Shown here in pieces: positions 28,195 to 40,769 of a stretch of DNA of 64,000 nt; within the stretch, counting starts at the first letter, position 1, and every line of letters begins with the position of its first letter. Origin of the DNA: Todiramphus chloris collaris (Eukaryota; Chordata; Aves; Coraciiformes; Alcedinidae); the NCBI GenBank assembly GCA_025345505.1, contig JANVCC010000010.1, forward strand, positions 41,415,546 through 41,479,545, given 5' to 3'. The notes beneath the pieces were generated by a model, which saw nothing but the letters and a program-made list of their open reading frames with translations, made no database searches and was not told where the DNA came from. The translations under genes were made by a program, and so were the position numbers.

Positions 28195-29083
28195 CCAGGG
28201 GATGTTCCTGAAGCCTGTGGGAGCTAAGGTCATGCTGACATTTTTTTAAATGGGTAAGATAACCTAGGTAATTATATGCCTGTCAGTCTGACATCACTCT
28301 CAGGCAAAATAATGGAAATGCAGATGTGGGAGTTGAATAACAGCGACTGAAATCTGCTGAGGCACACAATAAATATGTCTTATCAGCATAGCTATTAAGA
28401 CCGAAGAAAGGCAGCTCAAGTTACAGAACAGGGGTACTACCCAGGAAAAGCCTTTAGGTGCTGTAGTGAGTAATAATAATGGATATGTGTTTCATCCAGA
28501 ACAGTAGCCAACAAGAGTTAATGTATTCATTGAACATATAAACAAGGCAATATAGAATAAAACCAAGAAGATAATTCTATCTCTTCTGCTCTGCTCAGCT
28601 AGGGAATACAAAACCTAATCCTGTTTTCCACTGTTCAGCAAGGATGTTGGAAACTTAAAGAGGCTTCAAGAGTCACAAGACTCATTAGAATATGTTCTGT
28701 ATAGTGTGATGTTATCTTGACCAGTTTTACTTAATTCACTTAACAAACAAAATTATTAAGAGAAGACTTGATCTTAGTCTATAGCTGTATACATGGGAAC
28801 AGAAAACTGAAAACAGACAGCTTAAAACCTAGCAGACAGAGTTGTAAACAGATCAACAGTTGAACATAGTTGAATTCATACCATAAATGAAGAACAATGG
28901 TGGCACCTCTGAAAATAGCAATGGTGAATTCTTTAAAATAGATAGTTTATGAGTCAAAGTAATGATTTTCTAAGACAGAATCTCTGCTACAAGTAGCAAT
29001 TTCTTCTGGGAATAACCAAGCCCTTAGTAAAACTGCAGGTCAGACTGTGTGATAACAGTAGTCCCTTCTGGCTTTCTAATCTG
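28195..29083 (+). mobile_element. Old CR1 LINE copy, internally deleted, with 3' end
   Basis: The order of matches follows CR1 ORF2 into the 3' end. First comes the region encoding the GNYRPVSLTS motif (GGTAATTATATGCCTGTCAG, about 28,268-28,300). Then follows a segment corresponding to the region after the catalytic domain (about 28,430-28,560). Next is the CTTAACAAACAAAATTATTA...AGAGAAGACTTGATC block (about 28,738-28,775). The 3' end is GGTCAGACT...CAGTAGTCCCTTCTGGC at 29,038-29,075. Most of the palm domain between about 28,360 and 28,400 is missing compared with a full CR1. Many stops and frameshifts fit an old, dead copy. The subfamily looks like the one shared with turtles and crocodilians, not the recent bird-specific ones. 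Confidence 0.8.
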
Positions 29084-32000
29084 CCTGTGCGTGTCAGCAA
29101 AGGAGGTATGGATGGCTTGGAGTTGTGCTGACAGTAATGTGTGGCTGTAATAAGGTCTCAGAGCACATGGTGTTGTGCTAGAAGAGGCTTCTCTATACAT
29201 ACCCACCAGCCCATGGGGTGATACACTCCAGCTAGGTCTTCATTGTGAGAATAATACTGAAAAACTATGTTTTAGCACTGGCAATAAAGACAGTAATTTT
29301 ATTTCAGCGGTTTACTTTCAGAGCCAAGAATAGGACAAGAAATCTAAAATGTAAATAACAATGAGAGGAGGTTTACTTATTCTTGAAGAAAGTTTTGCAA
29401 GTATCAGTACCACCTTGCAAAAAGCTTGTTCCGTTTAGTTTAGTTTAGTTACTATGGGTGAATGTCTCTACAATTTTGCAGGTGACTCCCATCAAACCTT
29501 TCTGTGCACTGTGTAAGGAAGCCTTGGACATTTTACAAGACTGATTTGATATTAGCTTCCACTGTACATTTACCAGGCTGTGGCATTAGAACATGACATT
29601 TTAAGTCATTACTGCTTACATCACTTCCAGTAAATTACTTAAAAGTTATCATGTTTTCTTATTGATCACGGTATGAAAGTCGGAAGTATTACAAAGAGCA
29701 AAAATGAATATATTTTACTTCTCTCACATAAATATTTTAGATTATCAGAACAAGCATAAGATACTTTAGTTTAAATGAAATATTTTAATGTTTTTCATTT
29801 TTAGACTACTATTATAATACTTTTTCTTTATAAAGGAGTTTTGAATACTACCTTTGCATGTATCTGCATGGATCTCTGAAAATACATGCATAAACACAGA
29901 AAGACAAAGAACTCACAGCAGCATTAACAACAAACTATATTTTATGGTTCATAGTACAGATTTGCAACCATTTGCTTTGAACTACAGACTTCAAATACAG
30001 CATGTGTATATCTCCTCCATTTAAAAAATACTCTTTTACACTAACATTTATTTTGTTTAATTTACCATATGACAAAAATAGATATGCACAATGTAATACT
30101 TGATTGTGTCTATGTGTTTATATTGCAGCACCTTCTAAATGAATCAGAATATATTCCTTTATACTTTATTCTTGTACTCATTTTCTTGGCTCTTAAGTAG
30201 GAAAAAGTAGTTAAATGACTTGTAGTATTAATGTGTTGTACTAATTAAAAGGTATTTGAGCACTCTGCAGATTAGTGTTAGCTCTGAGGGGAGAAAATCC
30301 ATCAGATGAGTACACTGTTAGTTATCATTAACAGAACTTTACTTTTTGTTATCCAAGTTAACTTTTTCTGTGAATACCTACCATGATTAGGACTTTGCTC
30401 TACTCATGTCACTGGCGTAATGACAGCACTCTGGCTCTGGGGCTAGATGGGGGATATGTGGGAGCTGTGTGTAGGTCTGAACATCAAGGGGACTGTATTA
30501 ATTCATGCAACCTGGCCCTAATGCCAACACATACATGCAAGCTGGTGTGAGGTTTGTTCTGGCTGCTCTGCTGATAGCAACAGGTGGGAAGTATACCAGA
30601 GTGAGGAATGAGAAGGGAATTCACACTTGCCCACATCTGTTTGGCTTTCAGCTTTCTTATACTGCTCAGGCGAGTGGACCTTATGCTTGGGCGATTTCTG
30701 TAGCAATTATAAAAATTACTTACGATCACGTGTGAGACCACTGGCATCTTTATCTACTTTGTGTAGGAAAACTTAAAGAAAAAAAGAGAACCTGAAAAAG
30801 AAGAGAAGATACCAAGATAATGCTTAAGACAAAATCATTCTGTGATCTCTTGGTTTTTTTATTGTTATTATTAATTATTACTGAATATTCCCTCCTTGAT
30901 TTCAGGCTCTGAAGAAAACTTACATATAGTTGCACATTTCAAGCAGTGATCTCTGACTGGTAAAAGAAAAAGAACTCAAATTACTGTAAAAATATCTGTA
31001 GCATAATAAAAAACTTCACCCATTCTCCTGACCTAGTCTCTAAGTAGCTAAGTGGCATAAAATGGGATGGTATGAGTGGCAATCAGAATTTGCTATCTAT
31101 TGCCTCAGTATGCAAGAGTTTCTCCAGGTTCTTTAGCTCTTTTTGATGCTTCTCTTGTAAAGGAGACAGATGAAGTGTAAAGTAGCAGTATATTCTGATG
31201 GTGTTAGTTGAGAGAGAAAAGATTAGGGGGTTAATTTTAACACTACCAGTCACAGATGCAGGTCTGGTGCAGGACCTATAAAAGCCATGATGATTTGCCT
31301 TGGTTGCATTGTTACAGTACCCACTGACCTGTAGGACATGCTGTAGGGCCCTTCATTTTCTTTTCAGGTACTTGGCTTTTTTCATTAATTCTCACAAAAG
31401 CTCTATCTGAGCTTGCAGCTTATGGCAGTGCATTTAAGGGATATAAATGGAAATCTTAAATGTATAAAACACTATGGAAGAAAACAGTAAGTTTTCCTCA
31501 TGGTAGCTGTTTGTAAAACACTGAAATCTTTGCCATAGACTATGATTTGAACCTTCTAAAGTGGTTGAGCCACCCAGTGTGATTCAAACATGAAACCAAA
31601 ACAGTGTTTAGGCTAATGACAAACTTACCTGTATCAGCAGTGCTGGACTTTTCCTTCCCTTCTCTGAAGCTATCTGAATCACCTCATTTTTCTGAAAAGC
31701 TGTTAAAGGACAAGTTTCTGTTGTGGCTCTTCTTGTTATGAGGTGAATGTGGTCAAGTGACCAGTCTTCAGTCTTCTCTACTTCTCTGTCTCTAGAATAT
31801 ACAGACTGACTTCCTGACTCCCCAAAAATCTGTGTTTTATCTATAAATGCATGGTACAGAGACTGCTTTCTTCTCTTGAACTACAGCACGCTTCACAAAA
31901 GAGCCCTAGACTTTTGTGATATCTGTTCTGTGCAAATAATTAGGATGTTCCTTATCATGGCACTTCATTGCATTAATTAATTTTAAAGAGTAATTACTAC

Positions 32001-34333
32001 AGTAAGTGGTTGCTTACTTAAGTGTTACTAAAAATGATAACATTTGTGAGAAAAGGCTGAGTGAATTTAATAAAATGGAGGAAACAGAATGCAACATTAT
32101 GAAGGCAAAAAACCCCAGAAAAGATTGAACACTGCAGACCATGATCTGAGTTACTTATAATACCTCTTTGATTCACAGTGGTGAATATTTTCCTTGAGCG
32201 ATAGGAAAAGTATTGGGACTGTGTAGATTGTTACAAAATTTCAAGCATGGTGTGAAAGTAGTGTACATCTCAGGTGTGAGAATAAACATGCAGATTTCCT
32301 TTCAAACCAAGTAGCAGACGGGAAACTGCAGCATGCTGCTCTCACACAAAGCGGCCACATTTGCTTTGTACACTTCATCACCACGTGGTAAGTCCCAAAG
32401 CAGTGTCACTTAGCTCACTGTAACCCAAGAGTGTCAGCATGGCCATGGGAATGGATGCCTCTGTTTGACCTGGTATCTGGCTTCTCATATCTTTTCACTC
32501 TCTTTTCTGACTGACTAAAAGGGACAAAAGAGCCTTCACTGAGTTTGTATCTCATGTATGTAGTCTGGCAGGGTGGTCCAAGCCATTCATCTGTTTTCCT
32601 GAAGAAGTGCTGTGGAGTTGCTAAGAATTACATGAATCTAAAAGGCTCAGATTTTAACTCTGCACAGGTGTCTATGGTGATAGGTGAGGAGGTTTACGGG
32701 GCATGAACCAGAGTACACAAAATCCTAAGACATTTTTGACATCACTATGTGATGTCCCCAATATAAAAGAAAAAGAAAAAAATAAAAATAATAAAAAAAA
32801 AATATTACCCCATCATTCCCTCTTTCAAATTTTTGCCAATAGATACGGAAGTTATTAACATCAGTTGATACTATTTATTTGTCCTTTTGTTCTGTGGCCT
32901 AACAGCTCCCTGCCACCAAAGTCAGGAGTGTCTAGTTTCCTGTCTGTTCACTCAATTCTGTGACTTCCTGTGAGCCAATATATTTTACTAATCCAGCATA
33001 AAAGTAAAGTAGCAGAACAAGGTGGGTAGTTTACCGCTGTACTAATAAGCAGAATTATTTTGTAGCAGGGGTCACTGAACATCAAGAAGTGGAAAGAGTG
33101 TGTGCAACTACATAGCCAGGAATAGGCAAAGGAATAAGGAAGAATGAAGGCAAAATGTCCTCTTTTCAGTATCAATCAGCCCTTAAATCATGTCACTTCC
33201 TTATAGCTCCCGATTTTGATCTTAGATATCCAAAATCACATCCTTATCACTGTTACCTCAGTTTGTCTCACAAAAGCTGTATGCTCTCAATGCATTGTTT
33301 GCCTATCCTTCCATTTTCTTAAACCACAGAGCCACAGCTTTGGTACGACCCCCCTTAGATACTAGAGGTCAAGACAAGTAGCACAGTAGAGTCAATATAT
33401 TTCCTTCTTGTGTAATTTCTTTTTTTTCCCTTTCGTGCTTTCATAACCAGATGTCTGGAAAATAATAAAATTATTAAGACGACACAGCTGTAGTTTTTAC
33501 CAGGCAAAAATAAGTGTTCCTCATTCTGGTATCAGCTATGGGATTGCTACTTAGAGAATACATTTTTAAGGTTTAACCAGAGGATGAGTTCTTTGCATGC
33601 AGATGACCTGTGCTACATCACCAAAGGAAGAGGGTTGGTTTCCGGAAGTTCTCTGTTGAGTCCCTACATTTCTCTTACATTTCCTACCCTTATCTTCCAT
33701 GACTTGCTAGTCCTACAGCTTACAGTTTTTATCTCTACACATAGGAATGTGTAGTTTCCTGAAGAAAGTAATTGATCAACTCTTTTTCATTATTAAGTAC
33801 CTTGGTTTACTGCTCCTTGTGTTTGTGCATATTCATACCACTGCAAAAGTGTTCAATAAGTGTTATTGTAAAACATAGATAAGCTTAAATATGAAACATA
33901 GAGACAAGCTCCAGAAGAAAGTAAAACCAGCCAAAAATAGGTAGATGCTTTACGGTATCAGTTACAATTACATTACAAATACTGAGGACTCATGAATTCC
34001 CTGCCAGACAAGTAAAATTTTTAGACTAATATGGGGTTTGTGTTTCTTTGATAATTAGTGATATAATATGTAAGATCTGTAACTTAAACAGAAATTGTGC
34101 ATAAGAAATGAGTGGACTAAAATCAGATCTCTACTAATTTTGTGGGAATGCTATAGTATAATTTTTGTACTCTTCAACACAATTTTACTTTTTCATCAAT
34201 AAACATAATTTGCATATCCATATTTGTGTCTAATATGTGTGCTGTTATGATATGGTAATAATATATTACCTTGCCAGTGTAGTCCATTTTGTTATACAGT
34301 TTGTATCATTCATTTTAGTTTCCTTTTTTTTTG
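29084..34333. other. Unique AT-rich DNA up to an assembly gap
   Basis: No gene recognised. A short GTTTA repeat (three and a half units) lies at 29,434-29,453. An A-rich low-complexity tract lies at 32,764-32,803. A perfect splice-donor consensus GTAAGT occurs at 32,388-32,393 after a slightly GC-richer stretch, but no good acceptor precedes it. The region around 30,480-30,750 is less AT-rich and has overlapping open frames on both strands without family resemblance. Confidence 0.45.
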
Positions 34334-34433
34334 NNNNNNNNNNNNNNNNNNNNNNNNNNNNNNNNNNNNNNNNNNNNNNNNNNNNNNNNNNNNNNNNNNN
34401 NNNNNNNNNNNNNNNNNNNNNNNNNNNNNNNNN
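34334..34433. other. Assembly gap (100 N)
   Basis: Exactly 100 consecutive N, the usual placeholder for a gap of unknown length. The left flank is a T-rich run ending in G and the right flank is a long T tract. Sequence could be missing here, and translations through it are meaningless. Confidence 0.98.
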
Positions 34434-34480
34434 TTTTTTTTTTTTTTTTTTTTTTTTGTTTTTTTTTGTTTTTTTTGTTT
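34434..34480 (+). repeat. Poly-T tract interrupted by G
   Basis: 24 T are followed by G, 9 T, G, 8 T, G and 3 T. The tract continues from the gap and may be longer in reality. Read on the minus strand it would be an A-rich tail with AATAAA (plus 34,478-34,483) directly before it. This could mark the end of a minus-strand retrocopy, but the sequence beyond it (34,485 onward) is not recognisable. Confidence 0.8.
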
Positions 34481-36404
34481 ATTTGGACGTGCACCAGGAC
34501 CCAGCTTAGCTAGAGAGTTGGAATTAGCATATTTTTCTCGGGGAATGGCCTTTAATGTGCTTGAGTAGCTGTCTTGTGTGAGATGTGAGCAGCACTGCTT
34601 GCAGAAAGGGTGAAAGTTTGTTTCAGGCAGTGTGCAGTGATCCTGTGTGGCTGTGCCTACTTTAAAACCTCAGGAAAGCTCTTCACACTGTCAGGGTGAT
34701 TGTTCAGTGAGTAGCAAGAAGCAGTAATGGGCAGGCTTGTCACCTGGAAAGTCAATGCTAGGTCATTTTTACAAGGCATTTCAGTAGAGCTTCAAATAGG
34801 GTCCATGTGGGAGGCCAGGTAAGAAACTGAGATACCACTAGGTTATGAAAAGCAAACCTAAGGCCTTTCTATTGCTTTTGTACAGAGGGTGATGGCAGGG
34901 TATGCTGTGCTGTGGGAGACATGCAATGTAAATTATCCAAATTTGGGTTTTTTTCCACCCATGTATTTGTTTTCAGAAGTGTATTTCAAATTTAAATAAG
35001 AATATGTCTGACAATCTAACTGAATATTAAATGCTACCAAAAATCAACCTTGGTGTGACCAACCAAAAGAGACAGACAACATGACTTTTTATTAATATCA
35101 CATACCAAGTAACATTGTGGTCACTTGCTGTGATGAATGGAACAAAATGTTGCTTTCTGGCACAAAGCTTATAGATGGAGAAAATTGCAATCAATCAAAT
35201 ACAGCAACATTAGTGAAACTTGGGTGAAAAATCTAGTGGAAATGTAGGAATGTAATTGTGTAGCTGTCTCCCATTATTGCTCATTCAGCTCATATGCAAT
35301 CCTATTGTAAGATTCAAGTTTTATTCTCATCACACTTTTAATCAAGACTTCATTGTGAGAAGTAGAATTCCGTTGTGATGTCCATGAACTGTTGCTTAAG
35401 GGCTTTGATTTTTTTTTTCTTCTCCTAGTGTTTTTTCTGGCATTTAAATTTGTGAATATCTGCATGTCCATACAATATAGCATGTTTTAATATATTTATG
35501 GTAGCTATGTTAGACATAAAAGGAAGTATGAAATTTTTCTTTGACCTTGGTAAAAAAAATGACATGCTGCAAAGTTGCAAAGAACACTGGTCCATAGGAA
35601 TAAATGCTATTTTACACCTAAGGTAAACCCAGCTAATGACAACATGTTTGAGTACAACAAAATTAGGAACACAAAACAAAAAGCCAATCATAGAATTTGT
35701 TTACATACTTTGCAGTTGATGAGATCTTTTATTGTTATAAGTGATTTGAAATACATTTTGCTCTATCTACACATATATATGGCATCCTAAACAAGTTTAG
35801 CACCATCAATTTTGTAGTAAATAGCATTGTGGGGAGCTTTTTATTTCCCATGTAAGAAGCAGCAGCTGTATGCGCACTTATGCCTTTCTGTGTGTTAAAC
35901 TGAATGGCTATTTTTTGTTACATATTCCATTATCTTTTGTGTGGTGTTTTCAGTATTTCTTCCTGTTTAAATCTTGACATCACACTGGGAGGTAAAAAAG
36001 AGCCATTTTTTACTTTATTTCTTCTTAGTTTAATGACATAACTGTTTACTGATTTTACTTAATGCAGAAAACATCTCTGTTATTATAATCTATATGTGGT
36101 CAGTAGCCTTCGACAGAAATCAAAGCCGTTGTTGGTGTTGCAAGTGTAGCCACCATTTTGGCCTTTTTGTCTTGAATGTCATGAGGACTAACTATCGCTT
36201 AGCTTTATCGTTGTCCAGAAAAAGGTAAGAACAAGAATCATAAGAGCTGGCAAAACTGAAATTAAACTGAGGAGAGAAAATGGAATAAGGCTCAGGTGCA
36301 CAAGGCATTTCTAAGTGTAGATTCAGTATATTTTAATAATTCCTAAATGCTTTTGTAAATATAGGTTATAATGCTCTAGGTGGAAAAAAAATCACATTTG
36401 TAGT
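34481..36404. other. Unique DNA between the gap and a CR1 element
   Basis: The first 450 bases after the T tract are GC-richer than average but resemble nothing I know. A splice-donor-like GTAAGA follows at about 36,226 without a convincing acceptor upstream. No gene or repeat recognised. Confidence 0.45.
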
Positions 36405-36671
36405 AAAAGACATTTTGACAACTGGCCTCAAGTTGTGCCAGAGAGGTTTCAGTTGGGCATTAAGAAAAAATTTCACTGAAAGGGTTGTTAAGCAGTGGAA
36501 CAGCCTGCTCAGAGAGGTAGTGTAGTCACCATCCCTGGAGGTATTTAAAAGACTGGTAGATGAGGTGCTTAGGGACATGGTTTAGTGGTGAGCTTGGCAG
36601 TGATGGCTTAATGGTTTGACTCGCTGATCTTAAAGGTCTTTTCCAACCAGAACAATTCCATGATTCTGTGA
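36405..36671 (+). mobile_element. CR1 LINE, 5'-truncated, 3' end present
   Basis: This is the classic avian CR1 3' end. It starts inside the last part of ORF2 (TGGCCTCAAGTTGTGCCA) and passes through TGGAACAGCCTGCTCAGAG and ACCATCCCTGGAGGTATTTA. It ends with GGTCTTTTCCAACCAGAACA followed by ATTCCATGATTCTGTGA, the octamer-type terminus of CR1. Severe 5' truncation is normal for CR1 insertions. The coding remnant has several stops, so the copy is dead. It is better preserved than the other LINE pieces in the window. Confidence 0.95.
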
Positions 36672-36924
36672 ATTGCTGTGGAACAGATTCTGGTGTCCAC
36701 CAGAAGAATTTAAAATTACCGTCTTGAATTAACTGGATTTTACTTGTAGATTGGTTTTTTCCTTAGGATGAATAGAAGCAGTTGCTGATCCTACACTAGT
36801 AACTTTCATTGCACTGATTACTGATTTTAATTGCTCCTTAAAAGGAATGCAGTGTTACAGAAAGTCATTCATATAACAGTGAAGTTCCAATTCTCCATCA
36901 GACAATATGTAATATAATGGGATA
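36672..36924. other. Unique DNA
   Basis: A short spacer between the CR1 end and a palindromic repeat. Nothing recognised. Confidence 0.4.
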
Positions 36925-37032
36925 GATTTTGGTCTGAGTTATGTTAAGTATAAATCTGAATTAGCTCTATTGAAATCAATGTCATTTTTTCACTCTGTGT
37001 TTTAGCAGTATTTCTGAGAATAGAATGTGACC
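36925..37032. repeat. Palindromic (MITE-like) old sauropsid repeat
   Basis: The left half (TTTTGGTCTGAGTTA, TAAATCTGAATTAGCTC, TATTGAAATCAATG) resembles a repeat abundant in turtle and crocodilian DNA. Its two halves are inverted copies around a TTGAAGTCAATG-like centre. The right half is more decayed but ends in TGAGAATAGAATGTGACC, the mirror of the left end. A structure of about 108 bp with inverted halves fits a non-autonomous DNA transposon. The identification is from memory. Confidence 0.5.
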
Positions 37033-40000
37033 TATATATTTTTAGATTAAAAATGGAAAAAAAAGACTGTAGAAACAATAATATTTGCTCCGTCAAAATC
37101 TCGCTAGGTTATATTAAGTAAAGAAGCAATTAGGGTTTTTTACCTTTAAATATCTACATTCATTGCTGTTAAGCTTCTTTTGCAAGCACTGAGACCCCAA
37201 AAAAACACTTGTTTCCTTATTTCAGTATTGTACAGAATTCTACAGAAGGACTTTCTTTTTTTTGTCCTACAGAATACTTTTCTTGTTTGGAAGCTGATTT
37301 TTTTTATTGTTGTTGTTTAATCATTTTATTTGCCTGTTGAGCGTTACTGAATAACTTGGATAACTCTTTCACTTAATTTCATGTCTGATATACATCTCCT
37401 AGCCTCTACCTCCAAATCAGAGTATTCCCATTAATTTCCATGGGTGATCTGTTAATTCAGCAGGAATTCTTGCTTATAGGAAAAGCCTATATTAAAAAAA
37501 AATATATATATATTCTCTTATCTGATTTTTATTCTTCCCCATTCTGTTCCATACAAGTTCTAGTTTCCTTTAGTCATATACTGTGTTTTGTTTGTAACTT
37601 TGGTTATAAGCTGTGTATAAAGTAGGTGTATATGTACAGATGTTTAGCGTGGCATCCAGTGATTTCCACTGCCTCACCAAATGGGACATCAAATTTTGAA
37701 CTGTGTCAGTGGCCAAGTGTAAAATAGATCCCTTCATGAAAGTTTAGAGCAAAGTTTTGCACCTTGTTTCCAACATCATTTGTAAACGCAGCTTTTATTA
37801 GATGCATTCTGAGATTTTATTAGATATATTCAGTGTAATATAAACAAATAAACATACACATATACATGGTTTAATTTTACTTAAGTTTATTATATACATT
37901 TATGTATAATTTTATTTATTTATATAAATACTCCTTTGGCTTCAGATATGAGACTTCCAGCCATAGATTCATTTAACCTTCCCAGAAGTCCATACATAGC
38001 TGAAATATTGTGAGATACTAGACTCAGTGATGTGAACACTGTGGCAACAAAAATTTGAGGTATTTTAACCATGTGTCAACAGTCTGCATGGATTTCTGAA
38101 TATAGCTATATTTATTACTTTATTGGCTTATCTCTTATAATCATCCCCTAATTATTATTTATTTTTCTCACTTTAAAACCCATTAAGTCTGAAAAAAATC
38201 TATTTGTATTTTGTAATATACCATATTGTTGCATATTGAAAGATAAAGTTGAAGAAAAAAAATAATAGAAATTATCTTTGAAACATTATTTAATCTTTTG
38301 GTATGTATTATTAAAGGGTTTATTACAATTATTAAAGGTACTATTATTAAAAGTTAAATATTGGAACAGAATGGGAAATTCAAAGAAAAAAGTAAACATC
38401 AAAAATATATTGAGCTAGCCCTGTAAAGGGCTAGATAACTGTGAATGCAAAAATGTCTTGCCTAATTGGAAAGGCTACAGGTAGAGGGTTTTAAAATCTC
38501 TTTTGAAAGGTCTTTTGTTGGTTAAACTGAATCACAAGAGCTTCTATTTAATTGTTTTGTAAATCAGATGCAAAGAACTCAAAAACATTTAGACAAATGA
38601 TGGAGAACCTGTCTGCTTATGGCTAGTACTATCTTCTGTTGAAGAAGAGACACACAGTTGTTTCAAAATATTACATTCTGTCTAGTGAGATAATGAGAAT
38701 CAATGGAATAAATGCTAAACTAAAACTTTTTTGTGGAAAAAGGAGAGGTGAAGTTCACATGTGAAGTAAGGCAGGCCCACTCAGCAACAGCAATGCAAGA
38801 TACTAACAAAAAAGTTCTTCCTGTGGAAAGATCCATATGAAAATCTTTTTAGTGATAGGAGAAGAAAAAATTAACGTCAACAGTAGAGTGCACTTGGGTT
38901 GGATCAGAAGTCTCGATGATGCATCTGGAAGCAGACTTATGTCAATCACTGCAGGTGTAATTATGAAGGTAATTGCAATTCAGTACATGTGCTACCAAAA
39001 AATGAAATTAAAAAATCGCAAAGCAAATAAAATCATGAGCAGCCAAAAGACAAAAAGTTTGTGATAAATGGTTCATTTAGACCTGCAGTGCTGTGTGGGC
39101 AAAATTGGATTGCAATCATAGCCGTTTCAAAATGAAAACATTAAGAGAAAAGGAAATTGGACAGAAATGGCATGGAAATTACAGCCTTTGATCCGTTTTT
39201 GAAGAACCTTTTATGAGACATCATCGTGAGTGGGCAGCAAATTCTTTCCAATCTCCTCTTAAAGCACTTGCAAAAGCTTGGAGATCATGAGACTGAAATA
39301 AACATTTTAGCATGGATTGTGGGAGCCTATCTCTCTCTGCTGACCTTTTTTAGCTTTTTTTTTAAGCAGCAGAAAATTGCACTGAATGTTTAGTGCAATA
39401 ATATAGAATGTATATAGTTTATGCAAATATATAGAACATGGCTTACTACAGTGATGTAGAAAGGAAATTATTTTCTGTAGTAGCACTAGTCTTTAATTTT
39501 CTGTAAAAATAAGGAAATATAGATGGTTTCAGAGAGGTGTTAGATAGAAGTGCAAATGGGTTTTGCAGATTATAATTTTGGGGGCTCACTTGGTCTGGGC
39601 TGAGTAAGTCTCTGTTTACACTTGCCACAAGTTTTATTCCTGAGGAAGGCTGTGTCTTTTCCTGCTTAGGAATACATCGTTTTAACCTTCTGGGTTATCC
39701 TGCTCTGTTGAGGAAATTACAATGTCTCAATGTGGAAATTCAGTGTATATATGGAGAAAAGAGGCAAATTGTTAACATGAATAATACACTGCAATTGCCA
39801 AAGCATAGCCCAGCTCTGCACTAGCTAAAATTAGATTAAGCTCTGCGGCTATAAAACAAAGATGATCATAGACTTGTTCAATCACTATTAAAATATCTGT
39901 AATTCTGTTGTAAAACTTTAATGTATGGATGTATTTCGCAGTGCTCCTTATTAAATACCAGTAATTAAAATCAAAATGCATTGGGCTAGCTGTTCTATTC

Positions 40001-40544
40001 TGTAAAGTCTGAGTAATTAGCTTTCAGGTAATTGGTCAGATTAGTGACTGTACATAAAATTATAATTGTTGATGAGAAGAAATATGTTACATCCTGATTT
40101 GAAGGATCATGAATGCTGTCACATAAAAGAATAAGCACACTGTTTTACATTTCAGTAAACAACAGCTGGATTCTTCCAAGAGTGCTGCTTAAATCAGATT
40201 CAAGCTGCCTGAAGCAAAATCCCTGTTTATTTTGGTATTTTATTTGACTTGACTGTATTCTGTTTTCATTAACATTTTCTATCTGAACATTTTCACTCTG
40301 CAGAAAAAGTCAAGTTGTCATTGAATTTGTGAAATTTAGGGTCTTTTTTTTTTTTCTTTTTGCTTTCTGTAGCATTATTGAGATTAAAAATACTCTCCAG
40401 TATATCCAAATAAAGATTATAGGAAAAATTAGTATAAAAATAATTTCAATGTTTATTCATTTGTAAATTTTTTGTTTGTTTGTTTTGATTATTGGATTAT
40501 TAAATGAGAGGTGGAGACAAAGCTGTGTTTTGCCATTGTGCTGC
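37033..40544. other. Very AT-rich unique DNA with TA tracts
   Basis: No gene recognised. A short (TA)n lies at 37,502-37,513 after an A run. The stretch at about 37,780-37,935 is extremely AT-rich (TTTATTTATATAAA-like). Nothing longer than chance open frames is present. Confidence 0.5.
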
Positions 40545-40690
40545 TGCTATTAACTTTATTAAACATTTATATAGTTTATGTATAGCTGCTGTTCACATCT
40601 TAGGCAAATAAAAAATGTCATCCATGCCCTGAGGTGTTTGCAATCTAAAATTAGATAGAAGATCAACACAAGAGATAACAGATGATAGTG
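40545..40690 (+). repeat. Ancient amniote SINE/LINE-derived repeat
   Basis: The string ATGCCCTGAGGTGTTTGCAA followed by TCTAAA, preceded by a TTTATATAGTTTATGTATAG-like block, resembles the 'CCCTGCCCCAAAGAGCTTACAATCTAAA' repeat widespread in sauropsids and other amniotes. It is heavily diverged. The family cannot be fixed by eye. Confidence 0.45.
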
Positions 40691-40769
40691 GTTGACTGTA
40701 GGAGTAGGAGGTTTGGAAGAATATGTTATTGTTTAGCTGCTGTCCTCTTACCACATTCCTTTTGAAATG

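Noticed and set aside
32290-32393. GC-richer segment ending in a perfect GTAAGT donor
   Set aside because: No convincing acceptor precedes it and the frames are short. A single donor match is common by chance.
34485-35000. Possible minus-strand retrocopy with an A-rich tail next to the gap
   Set aside because: AATAAA abuts the tail with no spacing, and the supposed body matches no gene I know. A simple T tract explains it.
37410-37490. ATTCCCATTAATTTCCATGGG resembling another reptile-type repeat fragment
   Set aside because: Too short and too diverged to separate from chance.
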